The notes beneath the pieces are model-generated. The model saw only the letters and a list, made by a program, of their open reading frames with translations, was not told where the DNA came from and did no database searches. The position numbers were made by a program, and so were the translations under genes. A DNA stretch of 64,000 bases, taken from contig JACPVJ010000023.1 in NCBI GenBank assembly GCA_016191785.1, positions 18,903 to 82,902 on the forward strand, written 5' to 3'. Positions 51,416-62,860 of this stretch are shown here, in pieces. How positions within the stretch are numbered: the first letter of the stretch is position 1; every line of letters begins with the position of its first letter. The stretch comes from Myxococcales bacterium. Lineage in GTDB: Bacteria > Myxococcota_A > Polyangia > Polyangiales > Polyangiaceae.

Positions 51416-53674
51416 TCACCCCGGCTCCAGATACTCGGCGCGCAGCCGCTTCGAGCCGTGGCCCGGGAAGCGCGCGACGACGGTCACGCTGCCGTCGTGC
51501 TCGACGCGCTCGACCACGCCGCGCCCGAACTGCTTGTGACGCACTCGGTCGCCCGGACGGATCGCCACGGAGTCGCCGAGATCGTCGAACGCCTCGCGGT
51601 CGATCACCCGCTCGCCCGGCTGGGCCGTGCCCATGCGCGCGCGAGCCTGATCGACGGCCGTTTGCCAGGCCGGCGCGCGTGGGCGCGGCGGTGGGCTGTA
51701 TTCGTCGTCGAAGCTCCCGGTGGTGCTGGGCAGATAGGGCGTGCGCTGAACGCCTTCCCGCGCGACGGCCTCGTCGGGGAGGTCCCGCAAAAACCGGCTG
51801 GCGAGCTTGTACTGCGTGCGCCCGAAGAGGGTCCTGGATTCGGCGTGAGTGATGAACAGCCGCTCGCGCGCTCGCGTGACCGCCACGTACGCCAGGCGTC
51901 GCTCTTCTTCCAGATCGTCGATGCCGTCGGAGTCCATGCCGCGATACGGGAAGGTCTCTTCCTCGAGCCCGGTCAAGATCACGGTGGTGAACTCGAGCCC
52001 CTTGGCGGCGTGCACCGTCATCAGCGAGATGCTCGGCACGTCTTTGGCGGCATCGACCGCGCTGACCAGGGACACTCGCTCGAGCCAGCCCGAGAGGCTC
52101 ACCGGCTCGCTCCGCCCCGCTGCGTCTTCTTCGTATTCGCGGATCGAGCCGATGAGCTCTTCCAGGTTCTCGAGCCGCGCGTCGCTCTCGGCCGAGTCGT
52201 CCTCGCGCAGGCGCGTGCGATAGCCGGTGGCCTCGAGCACGTGCCCGGCCAGCTCGCTGGGCGAAAGGCCGACGCTCGCGGCGCTCAGACCCTGCATCAA
52301 CTCGACGAAGCCGCGCAGCTTGGTCTTGGCGGCGCCGCTCAGCGCGTTCTCACGGACCAGCGCCGACAGCGCCTCGAAGGCAGAGAGCGAGCGCTCGGCG
52401 GCGGCGGCGAGCACCAGGTCGACGGTCTTGTCACCGATGCCGCGGGCCGGCACGTTGATCACACGCAAGAGGTCGGCGTCGCTCTTGGGGTTGTCGATCA
52501 GGCGCAGATAGGCCACCAGGTCCTTGACCTCGGCCCGCTCGAAGAAGCGCATGCCCCCGATGATCTGATAGGGCACGTTCTCGGCTCGCAGCGCCTCTTC
52601 GATCACGCGCGACTGGGCGTGCACCCGATAGAACACCGCGATGCTCTTCGGGTCGACGCCCCGCGCGAGCTCTCCGCGTACCGTCCGCACGATGTACGCG
52701 GCCTCGTCTCGCTCGTTCGGCACGGTGCGGATGCGCACCGGCTCACCGAGCGCCGCGTCCGTCCACAGCTGCTTGGGCTCGCGTTCGAGCGCGGGCGCGA
52801 TCACGCCCAACGCCGCCTTCACGATGTTGGCACTGGAGCGGTAGTTCTGCTCCAGCTTGACCACGCCGGCGTCGGGGAAGTCCCGACGGAAGCCGCGGAT
52901 GATGCGCACGTCGGCGCCTCGCCAGCGGTAGATGGATTGGTCGTCGTCACCGACCACGCACAGGTTTCGTGAGCTGGCCGAGAGGGCACGCACCAGGCGG
53001 TACTGCGTGATGTTCGTGTCCTGGAACTCGTCGACCAGGACGTAGCGAAAACGCTCGCGCAGGTCCCGCCCGGCGGCGCTGTTCGGGTCTTCGGCCACGC
53101 GCATCGCGAGCACGATCAGGTCCTCGAAATCGACGGCGTTCGAGCTACGGAGCGCCTTTTCGTAGCCCCGGAACAGGTCGAGCCACTCGGCGTCGAACCC
53201 ACTCTCTGCTTCCAGGTCGCCGGGACCGTGCCCTTCACGCTTCTGGGCGTGGATCTTGGATAGCACCCAGCGGGGCGGCATGCGCCGATCGTCCAGCCCT
53301 CGCTCCTTGAGCAGCCGGGAAATCACCGCCTTCTGGTCGGACTCGTCGTAGATCACGAACTTGGGCCCGAGGCCGGCTTCGTCGTGATAGCGGCGCAGCA
53401 GGCGCGCGCACACCGAGTGGAAGGTGCCGGCCCAGAGATCGCGGGTCACCTCGGGACCTGCCAGGTGCTCGAGCCGCGCCTTGAGCTCGCCTGCTGCCTT
53501 GTTGGTGAAGGTCACGGCCAAGATGCGGTAGGGCGGGACGCGATGCTGCGAGAGCAGGTTGGCGATGCGGAAGGTGATGACCCGCGTCTTGCCGCTGCCC
53601 GCGCCGGCGAACACCAGGAGCGGGCCCTCGGTGTGGGCGGCCGCCTGGGCCTGCGGGGCGTTCAGCTCGGGCAT
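51416..53674 (-). CDS. uvrD: UvrD/PcrA-type superfamily 1 DNA helicase
   Basis: 752-residue 3'-5' helicase for repair and replication. N-terminal LNAPQAQAAAH Q-motif, Walker A FAGAGSGKTRV, Walker B YVLVDEFQDTN, motif III GDDDQSIYRWRGA, motif V LMTVHAAKGLEF and motif VI YVAVTRARERL. The C-terminal 45 residues form the Tudor-like DRVRHKQFGRGVVERV domain characteristic of PcrA/UvrD. Start: ATG at 53674. Confidence 0.96.
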   Translation of the reverse strand: MPELNAPQAQAAAHTEGPLLVFAGAGSGKTRVITFRIANLLSQHRVPPYRILAVTFTNKAAGELKARLEHLAGPEVTRDLWAGTFHSVCARLLRRYHDEAGLGPKFVIYDESDQKAVISRLLKERGLDDRRMPPRWVLSKIHAQKREGHGPGDLEAESGFDAEWLDLFRGYEKALRSSNAVDFEDLIVLAMRVAEDPNSAAGRDLRERFRYVLVDEFQDTNITQYRLVRALSASSRNLCVVGDDDQSIYRWRGADVRIIRGFRRDFPDAGVVKLEQNYRSSANIVKAALGVIAPALEREPKQLWTDAALGEPVRIRTVPNERDEAAYIVRTVRGELARGVDPKSIAVFYRVHAQSRVIEEALRAENVPYQIIGGMRFFERAEVKDLVAYLRLIDNPKSDADLLRVINVPARGIGDKTVDLVLAAAAERSLSAFEALSALVRENALSGAAKTKLRGFVELMQGLSAASVGLSPSELAGHVLEATGYRTRLREDDSAESDARLENLEELIGSIREYEEDAAGRSEPVSLSGWLERVSLVSAVDAAKDVPSISLMTVHAAKGLEFTTVILTGLEEETFPYRGMDSDGIDDLEEERRLAYVAVTRARERLFITHAESRTLFGRTQYKLASRFLRDLPDEAVAREGVQRTPYLPSTTGSFDDEYSPPPRPRAPAWQTAVDQARARMGTAQPGERVIDREAFDDLGDSVAIRPGDRVRHKQFGRGVVERVEHDGSVTVVARFPGHGSKRLRAEYLEPG

Positions 53675-53716
53675 CGGAGAAGAGGGTCTAGCGCGGCGGC
53701 TGCCGGACGACCAGGC

Positions 53717-55315
53717 TCACTGCACGGTGACGTCGACCACGAGCTGAGGCGAGTACGCGATGTCGCCGCGGGCGATGGTCGAGCGAGCGCGCGCGCCAGC
53801 GACCGCCAGTGCGCCCTCGATCACACCGACCAGCCAGAGGCGAGCGGGCGTGGCCAGGGGCTCGACGCCGGAGACGCGCAGCGTCGACACCGGCTGCCCT
53901 TCCTCCAGGCCGAAAGCGCCGAACGAGAACAGCCGCGACAGCACGGGGTGGATCCGCCGCAAGAGCGCCGTCGCCTCACCGGGTCGGAGCGCGTTCTTGA
54001 GCACCGCCCCGAGCTCCCCGCTGACGGCCTGCGCGCCAGCCGCGCGCGCCCAACCCGGGTTCCCCAGGGCACCCTCGCGCGTCGCCGCGGCGCAGTACTG
54101 GTTGAGCAGCTCGACGTCGTAGAGCACGATGGCCTGCATCGACTCGTACTCGAGCTCGCGCTGCAGATCGCTGGGCAAGCACGCAAGGACGCGCCGCCTC
54201 GCGTCGTCGCCGAAGGTCTGCCGAACGTAAGTGTCGACTGACCGGAGCACGAGCCCCCGGACCTGTCGACCGTCGGGCGGGGACGCGTGGGGGACCGGCT
54301 GCGCCACGCCGCCGGGCGGGGTCCAGCCGGCCGGAAAGACCGGGCGAGAGGGAGAAGAGTGCGGCGCCGCCGCGGCACGCTCGCCGCTGGCCTCTCGCTG
54401 CCTGGCGAGATAGAGCTCGGGTTGAACGAGCTCGCGAAGGGCCCGATCGCGCTCGTCCCGCGAGGGCACCAGCTTCTCGAGGTCCCGGGCCAGGTCCCGG
54501 GCGCTCTGATACCGCTCGCTGACCTGCTTGGCGAGAGCGCGGTCGAGGATGGCCTGGATCGTCGGATCGGGCGGACCGCCGCGCTCCACCAGGAGCGGCG
54601 CCCGATGGTGTGCGACTCGGTAGGCCGTGGCCACGGTGGTGGGAGCGTGAAACGGCCGTGACGCCGTGAGCAGCTCGAACAGCACGGTCCCCACGGCGAA
54701 CACATCGCTGCGACCGTCGAGCGCGAGCTCGCCGTTCGCTTGCTCGGGGGAGAGATAGTCCGGCGTGCCCATGATCACCCCGGTGCTGGTGCGGGCAGCC
54801 GTGCCGCTCGGCCAGAGGACCTTCGCGACGCCGAAGTCGAGCAGCTTCACCCGGACGTCGCCCGGCCCCTCGACCGAATAGAAGATGTTGCCCGGTTTGA
54901 TGTCGCGGTGCACGACGCCCGTGTCGTGCGCCGACTGGAGCGCATCGAGCACCGGCAGCATGGTCGCCAGGGCCTGGGGCACCGACAGTCGGCCATGATC
55001 GAACAGGCGACGCGCGGCGCTCTCGCCGAGCAAGAAGTCCATCACCAGATACGGGCCGAGCTCGGACTGACCCGCCTCGTGGACCTGGACGATTCCCGGG
55101 TGGTTCATCCGCAGGCCCGAGTGGGCCTCTTGGAACAGGCGGGCGACGAAGGCCGGGTCGTCGAGCGTGTGGGGCAGAAGCAGCTTGAGCGCCACCACGC
55201 GGCCGGTGCTGATGTGCTCGGCGCGGTAGACCTCGCTCATGCCGCCGACGCCGATCCGCTCGAGGAGTCGATACTTGTTGGCCACCATCCGGCCGGGAGC
55301 GGGAGCTGCGGTCAT
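53717..55315 (-). CDS. Ser/Thr protein kinase with a C-terminal myxobacterial domain
   Basis: 532 residues. Residues about 16-275 are a complete eukaryotic-like kinase: IGVGGMSEVY, ALK Lys, VVHRDIKPGN, LDFGVAK, GTPDYLSPEQ. A Pro/Ala/Ser-rich linker (about 300-345) follows. The final 180 residues (VRGLVLRSVDTYV, LLNQYCAAA, VSGELGAVLKNAL, LWLVGVIEGAL) resemble a myxobacterial signalling module of the TIGR02265/DUF2378 kind. No transmembrane helix is seen, so the protein is cytoplasmic. Divergent from the next gene. Confidence 0.9.
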   Translation of the reverse strand: MTAAPAPGRMVANKYRLLERIGVGGMSEVYRAEHISTGRVVALKLLLPHTLDDPAFVARLFQEAHSGLRMNHPGIVQVHEAGQSELGPYLVMDFLLGESAARRLFDHGRLSVPQALATMLPVLDALQSAHDTGVVHRDIKPGNIFYSVEGPGDVRVKLLDFGVAKVLWPSGTAARTSTGVIMGTPDYLSPEQANGELALDGRSDVFAVGTVLFELLTASRPFHAPTTVATAYRVAHHRAPLLVERGGPPDPTIQAILDRALAKQVSERYQSARDLARDLEKLVPSRDERDRALRELVQPELYLARQREASGERAAAAPHSSPSRPVFPAGWTPPGGVAQPVPHASPPDGRQVRGLVLRSVDTYVRQTFGDDARRRVLACLPSDLQRELEYESMQAIVLYDVELLNQYCAAATREGALGNPGWARAAGAQAVSGELGAVLKNALRPGEATALLRRIHPVLSRLFSFGAFGLEEGQPVSTLRVSGVEPLATPARLWLVGVIEGALAVAGARARSTIARGDIAYSPQLVVDVTVQ

Positions 55316-55402
55316 CGGTTAGAGGTGCTGCGGTTCGTAGTCCGCTCCGGTATCGAGTCTACCAGGTTCGGCTGGTAGAGTGGCGGACCGGGAAACCCGT
55401 GA

Positions 55403-56416
55403 ATGCCAGGGGCGCTCCGTGTAGTGAAGTTGGATCCGGTCGGGCTCGCGACCCCGGATTTCTGCGCGTGCTGCTCGGCACCGGCCGCGACTTCCCGCGC
55501 TGAGCGTCTCGCCGCCAGGGAGCTCGTCGTCCCCTATTGCGTGCGTTGCCTCAGGCACGCGAGCGCCGCCGGGACCCGAAACCTGGCGGCCGCCGTCGGC
55601 TCGTGCCTGCTCGCCGTGACCTTGGCCCTGGCCCTGCCCCTGGCATGGCCGTCGGCGCCATTCTGGGCGCACTTCGCGGTGGTGGTCACCGGAGCGTGTC
55701 TGCCCTTGATCCCCCGCGCCTTCCGGCCCCGGGTCGAACCGGGTCACACCGCGGCCGAGCGGGCGGCGTGGTGGGTTTCGGAGGGCGAGCTCTGCTGCAC
55801 GAACCCGAGATTCGCCGAGGCGCTGGCGGCGCAGTCGGGTGGGCCCGTGGCCGAGCCCACTCGCAGAGCCAAAGAGCCGCGCTTCTTCGCGTGGCTGGTG
55901 GCGGGCCCGATGGTCGCGGCGGTGGGGGCGCCTAGCGGGTGGATGTTCCATCACCCTCTGGTCCGTGTCCTCAACCTGACGCCGGGTCGGATCACGATCT
56001 CGATCGACGGGCGAAAGGTCGCCGAGATCGAGCCGAGCAGCACCGAGAACCCCACCGCCGGCGTCGAGCTGCGCCTCCCGACCGGTGACCGCTTGCTCTC
56101 GACGGTGCTGGCCGACGGCGAGGCGGTCGAGACTCGCGTGACCCTGCGGAGCGGGGCGGCCCACCTGTTCGCTCCAAACAGCGCGGACCAGTGCTTCTGG
56201 CTCGAAGAGACCGGATACGGCCGACAGGCGAGCCGCGGCACCACGGTGCACGCCCTGGCTGGACAGGGCCGCTTCTGGGTCCTGCCGCGCAAGGTCGATA
56301 CCTGGTTTGCGCCGAATCCGCCGGCATCCGGGCCCGACCAGCGTTCGTCGGGCGGGCGGCTGGTCGCGCTCCGCCAAGCGCCCTGCGCGCGGGCGCCCCG
56401 GGGAACGGCGCCGTGA
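55403..56416 (+). CDS. membrane protein with N-terminal CxxC pairs
   Basis: 337 residues, family not recognised. FCACCSAPA and YCVRCLRH (about residues 19-50) form a probable zinc site. Two transmembrane segments follow at about 60-100, a cytoplasmic loop, another hydrophobic segment near 160-180, and a C-terminal beta-rich domain of about 140 residues (ITISIDGRKVAEI and TGDRLLSTVL). It is divergent from the kinase gene and 38 bp upstream of grpE. Confidence 0.55.
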   Translation: MPGALRVVKLDPVGLATPDFCACCSAPAATSRAERLAARELVVPYCVRCLRHASAAGTRNLAAAVGSCLLAVTLALALPLAWPSAPFWAHFAVVVTGACLPLIPRAFRPRVEPGHTAAERAAWWVSEGELCCTNPRFAEALAAQSGGPVAEPTRRAKEPRFFAWLVAGPMVAAVGAPSGWMFHHPLVRVLNLTPGRITISIDGRKVAEIEPSSTENPTAGVELRLPTGDRLLSTVLADGEAVETRVTLRSGAAHLFAPNSADQCFWLEETGYGRQASRGTTVHALAGQGRFWVLPRKVDTWFAPNPPASGPDQRSSGGRLVALRQAPCARAPRGTAP

Positions 56417-56418
56417 GT

Positions 56419-56446
56419 TTGCGACGAATCGCTGTTTGGCTATAGA
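56419..56446 (+). promoter_or_regulatory. candidate housekeeping-sigma promoter of grpE-dnaK
   Basis: TTGCGA (56419-56424), a 16-bp spacer and TATAGA (56441-56446), each matching the consensus hexamers at four of six positions. The grpE start codon is at 56455, so transcription would begin at or within a few bases of it, giving a nearly leaderless mRNA. No CIRCE-type inverted repeat was seen. Confidence 0.4.
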
Positions 56447-56454
56447 ACGGGGTC

Positions 56455-57054
56455 GTGACTGACGAGAGCTCGGAGACCGAACCCGCGGGGGATGACGCCG
56501 CACTCGCCGGCGAGAGCGAGCCCGCGGAGGCGCCGGCGCCCGCCCCCGTGCAGCCACCGCCCGATCCCGTAGCCGAAGCCAAGGCCGAGGCCGCCAAGCT
56601 CAAAGAGCAGCTTCTGCGGACCGCCGCGGACTTCGACAACTTCCGGAAGCGTACGCGACGCGAGCTCGCGGACGCCGAGACCCGCGGACGCGAGGACCTT
56701 CTCAAGGACATGCTCCCGGTGTTCGACAACCTCGAGCGGGCGATGCAGCACGCCGACTCGGCAACCGATGTTCAGGCATTGGCCGACGGCATCCGCATGG
56801 TGTCCCGCCAGTTCCTCGACACCCTGGGAAAGTTGGGCATCGAGCGCGTCACGGCGGTCGGGGCGCCGTTCGATCCCTCGGTCCACGAGGCCATCCAGCA
56901 GCTCGAATCGCCAGATCAGCCAGCGGGCGTCGTCCTCGCCGAAGTCCAGGCCGGCTACCGGCAGGGCGAGCGCTTGCTTCGCCCCGCCATGGTGGTCGTG
57001 TCCAAGGGCCCGGCGGCACCGGCAGCCGCCGTCGAGCCCGAAGAACCCGGCTGA
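56455..57054 (+). CDS. grpE: nucleotide exchange factor GrpE
   Basis: 199-residue co-chaperone that releases ADP from DnaK. An acidic N-terminal extension (about 1-40) is followed by the long dimerisation helix ([25 protein letters not shown]), the four-helix region with [13 protein letters not shown], and the beta-wing with [14 protein letters not shown] and [19 protein letters not shown]. Start: GTG at 56455. It lies 45 bp upstream of dnaK. Confidence 0.96.
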   Translation: MTDESSETEPAGDDAALAGESEPAEAPAPAPVQPPPDPVAEAKAEAAKLKEQLLRTAADFDNFRKRTRRELADAETRGREDLLKDMLPVFDNLERAMQHADSATDVQALADGIRMVSRQFLDTLGKLGIERVTAVGAPFDPSVHEAIQQLESPDQPAGVVLAEVQAGYRQGERLLRPAMVVVSKGPAAPAAAVEPEEPG

Positions 57055-57099
57055 TTCGCGGCTTCCCCGCGGCGCGCGACGGGGTAAGCTCTGGCCCGC

Positions 57100-58944
<1,845 letters not shown>

Positions 58945-58951
58945 AAGAGCG

Positions 58952-61900
58952 ATGCCCGAAGGCGAGGCTCCGCGTACCGTCGGCCGATATCAATTGGTCG
59001 AGCGCATCGGCGAGGGCTCGCTGGCTGTCGCGTGGCGGGCGAAGAGCTTCGGGGTCGAGGGGTTCGAGAAGACGCTGGTCGTCAAGCTGCTCTTGCCCGA
59101 CCTCGCGCGGGACGAGAAGGTCGTCGCGCGGTTCGTGCGCGAGGCGCAGCGCGCCGTCCGACTGAGCCATGCCAACGTCGTCCAGGTCTTCGACCTGGGC
59201 CGAGTCGACGACGGCAGTCGACCCCAGCTCTATCTCGCGATGGAACACGTCGCTGGGCGCACCCTGGCGAGCGTGATGGATCCGTGGCGCCGAGCGAGCA
59301 CGCCGGCTCCGCTCGGGTTGTCGCTGTACGTCGCCTCGGAGGTCGCCAAGGCCCTCGACCACGCCCACCGGCGGCGGGACGAGAAGTTCGAGCTGCTCGG
59401 CGTGGTGCACGGGGATCTGGGCGCAGAGAACGTCCTGCTCTCTTGGGACGGCGAGGTGAAGGTCTCGGACTTCTGCGTGATGCAAGCGCTCTGGGAGCGC
59501 CCGAACGGGGGCCCGCGCCCGACGGACCCACGACTTTGCCGCAAGCTCGGGCACGCGTGCCCCGAGCTGGTGCGGGGTCAGCCGCTCGGCGCCGCCAGCG
59601 ACCTCTTCGCCCTCGGGGCGCTGCTCTACGAGCTGCTCGCGGGGTGCCATCCTTTTCTGGGCGCGACCGCCGACGAGACCTGGGCGACGCTGGGCAAGGG
59701 CGTGTGGCCCAGCCTGGCGGAGCGTCGCCCGGATCTGCCCCCCGGCGTGTGCCGGCTGGTCGATCGCGCGCTGTCCAGCGACCCGAGCTCTCGACACGCT
59801 TCGAGCGGCGAGCTGTACGAAGAGCTGGTGGCCGAGCGCTACGTCGCGGGCGCGCGGTTCGCGGCCGAAGATCTGGCGGAGCTGCTCGAGACCCGGCGCG
59901 TCGCGCCGGTGAGCCTGCCGGACGCCGCCGAGGACTTCCTCGAGGTCACCCGCTCGGATCTACACCGGCTTCCGGAGCCGGAGCCAGAGCTCCCCCCCGC
60001 GCGCGAGCCGAGTGTGCTGGGCACGCTCTCGGAGTTGAAGCACGAGCGCGAGCTCTCGGTGCTGGTGACTCGCCTGGGCGCCCGCGGGGCGCGGCCCGAG
60101 GTCCGCGAGCACCTGCGCGAGATCTTCACGCGCTACGGAGGCCGCCTGCTGGGCCAGAGCTCGACCGACGTGGCCGCCGTGTTCGGGCTCGGCGCCGCCG
60201 ACAGTCGAGACACCGAGAACGCCGTGCGCGCGGGCCTGGTGGCCATTCGCGCCCACTCGGCGTCCAGCGACCTCACCGTGGTCGTCGACCTGGCGCGGCT
60301 GACCGTCGACGACGCGGGTGCGCTGGTCGAGGACGACAGGGTCACCACGGCCACGGGAAACGCCCGCCGAATCGGCGCGGGGTCGGTGCGACGCGTAGTG
60401 GTCTCGGCAGAGGCCGCTCGGGCCGTCCGCGGGCAGTTCGAGCTCACGCCCACCGCGCCGGGGTCGAAGATCTGGGTGGTCGGTGAGAGCCGCCCGGTGG
60501 AAGCCGCGTCGCTCAAGTTCGTCGGTCGCAAGAGCGAGCTCCGAAGGCTGGGCGAGGCGCTCAAGGTCGCCGGGCGGCGCGAAGAGCAGATCATCGGGCT
60601 AGTGGGGCCGCACGGGGTCGGCAAGACCCGGCTCTTGCACGAGGCCGTCGCTCGCATCTCGCGCGGGTCGTTCAACATCGGTTGCCACATCGCCCGGTGC
60701 CTGCCGCGGGGTCGCAGCGAGCCCGAAGGCGCGCTGATCGCCATGCTTCGCGCGATGTGCGGCGTGCGCGAGGGCGACCCTCCGGCGGTCGTCCTCGCGG
60801 TCGAGCCGCGGCTGCGAGCCCTGGGGTTGATCGACGTCGAGGTCACCGCGGTGCTCGGCGCGCTGGGCGCAGCGCGCGGGGGTGAGACCTCGGCCGGCAC
60901 GCTCGCGGGCGCCGTCGCGCGCATGTTCGCCAGCCTGGCCGAAGACCGCCTGCACATCTTCGCCTGGGACGACGCGCACGAGCTCGACGACGAGACCGGA
61001 GCAGCGCTGGCGACGATCGCCACGCGGCTCGCGACCAGCCGCGTGCTCTTGGTCTTCGCTGGCCGACCGCGCGACGACGCGCCTTACCGCAGGCTCCCGG
61101 GTTATTCCGAGCTGGCCGTCGACGACCTGGACGAGGACGACGTCCAGCGCTTGATCGCGGCTCGGCTCGACGTGGAGGAGGTCCCCACCGAGCTTTGCAC
61201 CTTCGTGCTCGAGCGGGCCGGGGGTCACCCCATGTTCGTGGACGAGCTCCTGCGCGAAGCGCTGGAATCGGGGGCCATCGTCGTGGAGAAGGGCGCCGTC
61301 GTTCGGCTGGCGCTCGACGGCGTGTTGGCCGTGCCGAGGCCCCTCCGAACGCTGATCGTCGACCGCGTTCGCCGCTTGCCCGAGCGGGAGCGCGACCTCT
61401 TGGTGGCGGCGGCGATCCTGGGCGCACCGGTGGACTCGTCGGTGCTCGCGGCGATGCTCGATCTGCCCATCGGGAAGGTGAGCACCCTGACCGACGCGCT
61501 GATCGAGCACCGGCTCTTGGTCCGCGAAGATCCGGTCTCGCTCGGGTTCGGCACGACCTTCTTGCCCGAGGTGCTCTTGGGCGAGCTCGAGCCCGACGCG
61601 CGCGCCGAGCTCCACCGCAGCGCGGCCAACGCATACCCCATGGTGCTGGCGGAGCGCACCGAACAAGAGGCCTCGCGCATCGCCCGTCACCTCGCCGAGG
61701 CTGGCGAGCGCACCCGCGCCGCGGGCTTCTACGCGACCAGCGGGTTCTACCACCTGGGCGCCCAACGCCTGGAGCGGGCGGCAGCGGATTTCACCCGCGC
61801 CATCGACCTGTCCGATTGGCGCACTCAGTCGCCGACCGAGCTCGCCGAGTGGGTGAGTGCGCTCGGGCGCGCCGTCCGCCACGTGCGTGCGGGGGCGAAG

Positions 61901-62830
61901 CTCCCCGACGTGGTCCAGCGCCTATGGCTCCACCTGCAGTCGGACTCGCGCTTCGACCCGGAGCTCGCGGTGAGCATCAGCATCGAGCTTTCGCTGATCT
62001 TGGGCGCGCTCAGCCGTTACAAAGACGCGCTGCGCCTCTTGGCGAGCGCCGTCACCCGGGCCGAGGCCTGGCCCGAGCTCCGCCAGACCGCGCTGATGGC
62101 CGAGGGCGAGCTGGCCGCGCGGCAGGGCGAGTTCAAGGTGGCGCTCTCGGCCCTGGAGCGCGCCAAGGGCCTCGCGCTGGGCGACGCGAAGGACGAGCAT
62201 CGACGGCTGCTCGCGACCGCGCAGGCCGCGGGCGCCGCCGGCGAGCACGACCTTGCCCTCGACGCGCTCGACCGCGCCAGCCGCCTGTTCCCCGAGGGCG
62301 GAGAGCCGGTGCTCGCGCTCGAGCGAGCCAAGGTCCGCGGGCTGATCCACGGGTTTCGCGGAGACTGGGCGCGGTGCGCCGAAGAGAGCGGCGACGCCGC
62401 CGAGCAGGCGCGCGCCCTGGGCCTGCCCCACGAAGTGGCGATCCACCTGCACAACCAGGGGGACGGGCTGATGCGCGTGGACGAGCTGCCCCGAGCCTAC
62501 GCGGTCTTGACCCGTTCGTTGTCCGTCGCCGAACGGATCGGCGCCGAGCGACTGGTGAACCTGAACCAGATGATGTTGGCGTATCTCGACGCGTTGAACG
62601 GGTCGGAGCCGGCAAAGAAAGCGCTAGGACAGAAGCTCGCGCACGCCGAGGCTCAGAAGTGGACCTGGGACGCCCTCAGCGGCCGCACCTTGCTGGGCCG
62701 GTTGCTCGCGCGACGCGGCGACGTGGTCGGCGCGCGGCGCGAGCTGTCCCAAGCGAAGCGCATGGCCCAGGCCACCTCGAACAAGCTGGTGCTCGACGAC
62801 TGCGAGCGCGCGCTGGCCGAGCTGAAGTAG
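58952..62830 (+). CDS. kinase-like - cyclase-like - STAND ATPase - TPR multidomain protein
   Basis: 1292 residues. About 11-300: Ser/Thr-kinase fold with IGEGSLAVAW and VVK Lys, but the catalytic loop reads VVHGDLGAENVLL (HGD for HRD) and the metal loop SDFC (for DFG). About 355-510: region resembling a class III nucleotide cyclase homology domain (RYGGRLLGQSSTDVAAVFG). About 525-850: AAA/STAND ATPase with FVGRKSELRRLGEAL, Walker A GPHGVGKT near 552 and WDDAHELDDETG as Walker B. About 850-1292: TPR-like helical repeats. It may be a kinase of the non-RD class or a pseudokinase. Cotranscription with dnaK is likely. Confidence 0.85.
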   Translation: MPEGEAPRTVGRYQLVERIGEGSLAVAWRAKSFGVEGFEKTLVVKLLLPDLARDEKVVARFVREAQRAVRLSHANVVQVFDLGRVDDGSRPQLYLAMEHVAGRTLASVMDPWRRASTPAPLGLSLYVASEVAKALDHAHRRRDEKFELLGVVHGDLGAENVLLSWDGEVKVSDFCVMQALWERPNGGPRPTDPRLCRKLGHACPELVRGQPLGAASDLFALGALLYELLAGCHPFLGATADETWATLGKGVWPSLAERRPDLPPGVCRLVDRALSSDPSSRHASSGELYEELVAERYVAGARFAAEDLAELLETRRVAPVSLPDAAEDFLEVTRSDLHRLPEPEPELPPAREPSVLGTLSELKHERELSVLVTRLGARGARPEVREHLREIFTRYGGRLLGQSSTDVAAVFGLGAADSRDTENAVRAGLVAIRAHSASSDLTVVVDLARLTVDDAGALVEDDRVTTATGNARRIGAGSVRRVVVSAEAARAVRGQFELTPTAPGSKIWVVGESRPVEAASLKFVGRKSELRRLGEALKVAGRREEQIIGLVGPHGVGKTRLLHEAVARISRGSFNIGCHIARCLPRGRSEPEGALIAMLRAMCGVREGDPPAVVLAVEPRLRALGLIDVEVTAVLGALGAARGGETSAGTLAGAVARMFASLAEDRLHIFAWDDAHELDDETGAALATIATRLATSRVLLVFAGRPRDDAPYRRLPGYSELAVDDLDEDDVQRLIAARLDVEEVPTELCTFVLERAGGHPMFVDELLREALESGAIVVEKGAVVRLALDGVLAVPRPLRTLIVDRVRRLPERERDLLVAAAILGAPVDSSVLAAMLDLPIGKVSTLTDALIEHRLLVREDPVSLGFGTTFLPEVLLGELEPDARAELHRSAANAYPMVLAERTEQEASRIARHLAEAGERTRAAGFYATSGFYHLGAQRLERAAADFTRAIDLSDWRTQSPTELAEWVSALGRAVRHVRAGAKLPDVVQRLWLHLQSDSRFDPELAVSISIELSLILGALSRYKDALRLLASAVTRAEAWPELRQTALMAEGELAARQGEFKVALSALERAKGLALGDAKDEHRRLLATAQAAGAAGEHDLALDALDRASRLFPEGGEPVLALERAKVRGLIHGFRGDWARCAEESGDAAEQARALGLPHEVAIHLHNQGDGLMRVDELPRAYAVLTRSLSVAERIGAERLVNLNQMMLAYLDALNGSEPAKKALGQKLAHAEAQKWTWDALSGRTLLGRLLARRGDVVGARRELSQAKRMAQATSNKLVLDDCERALAELK

Positions 62831-62860
62831 CAGCTGAAAGACGCTTCGCCGCGCGGCCCT

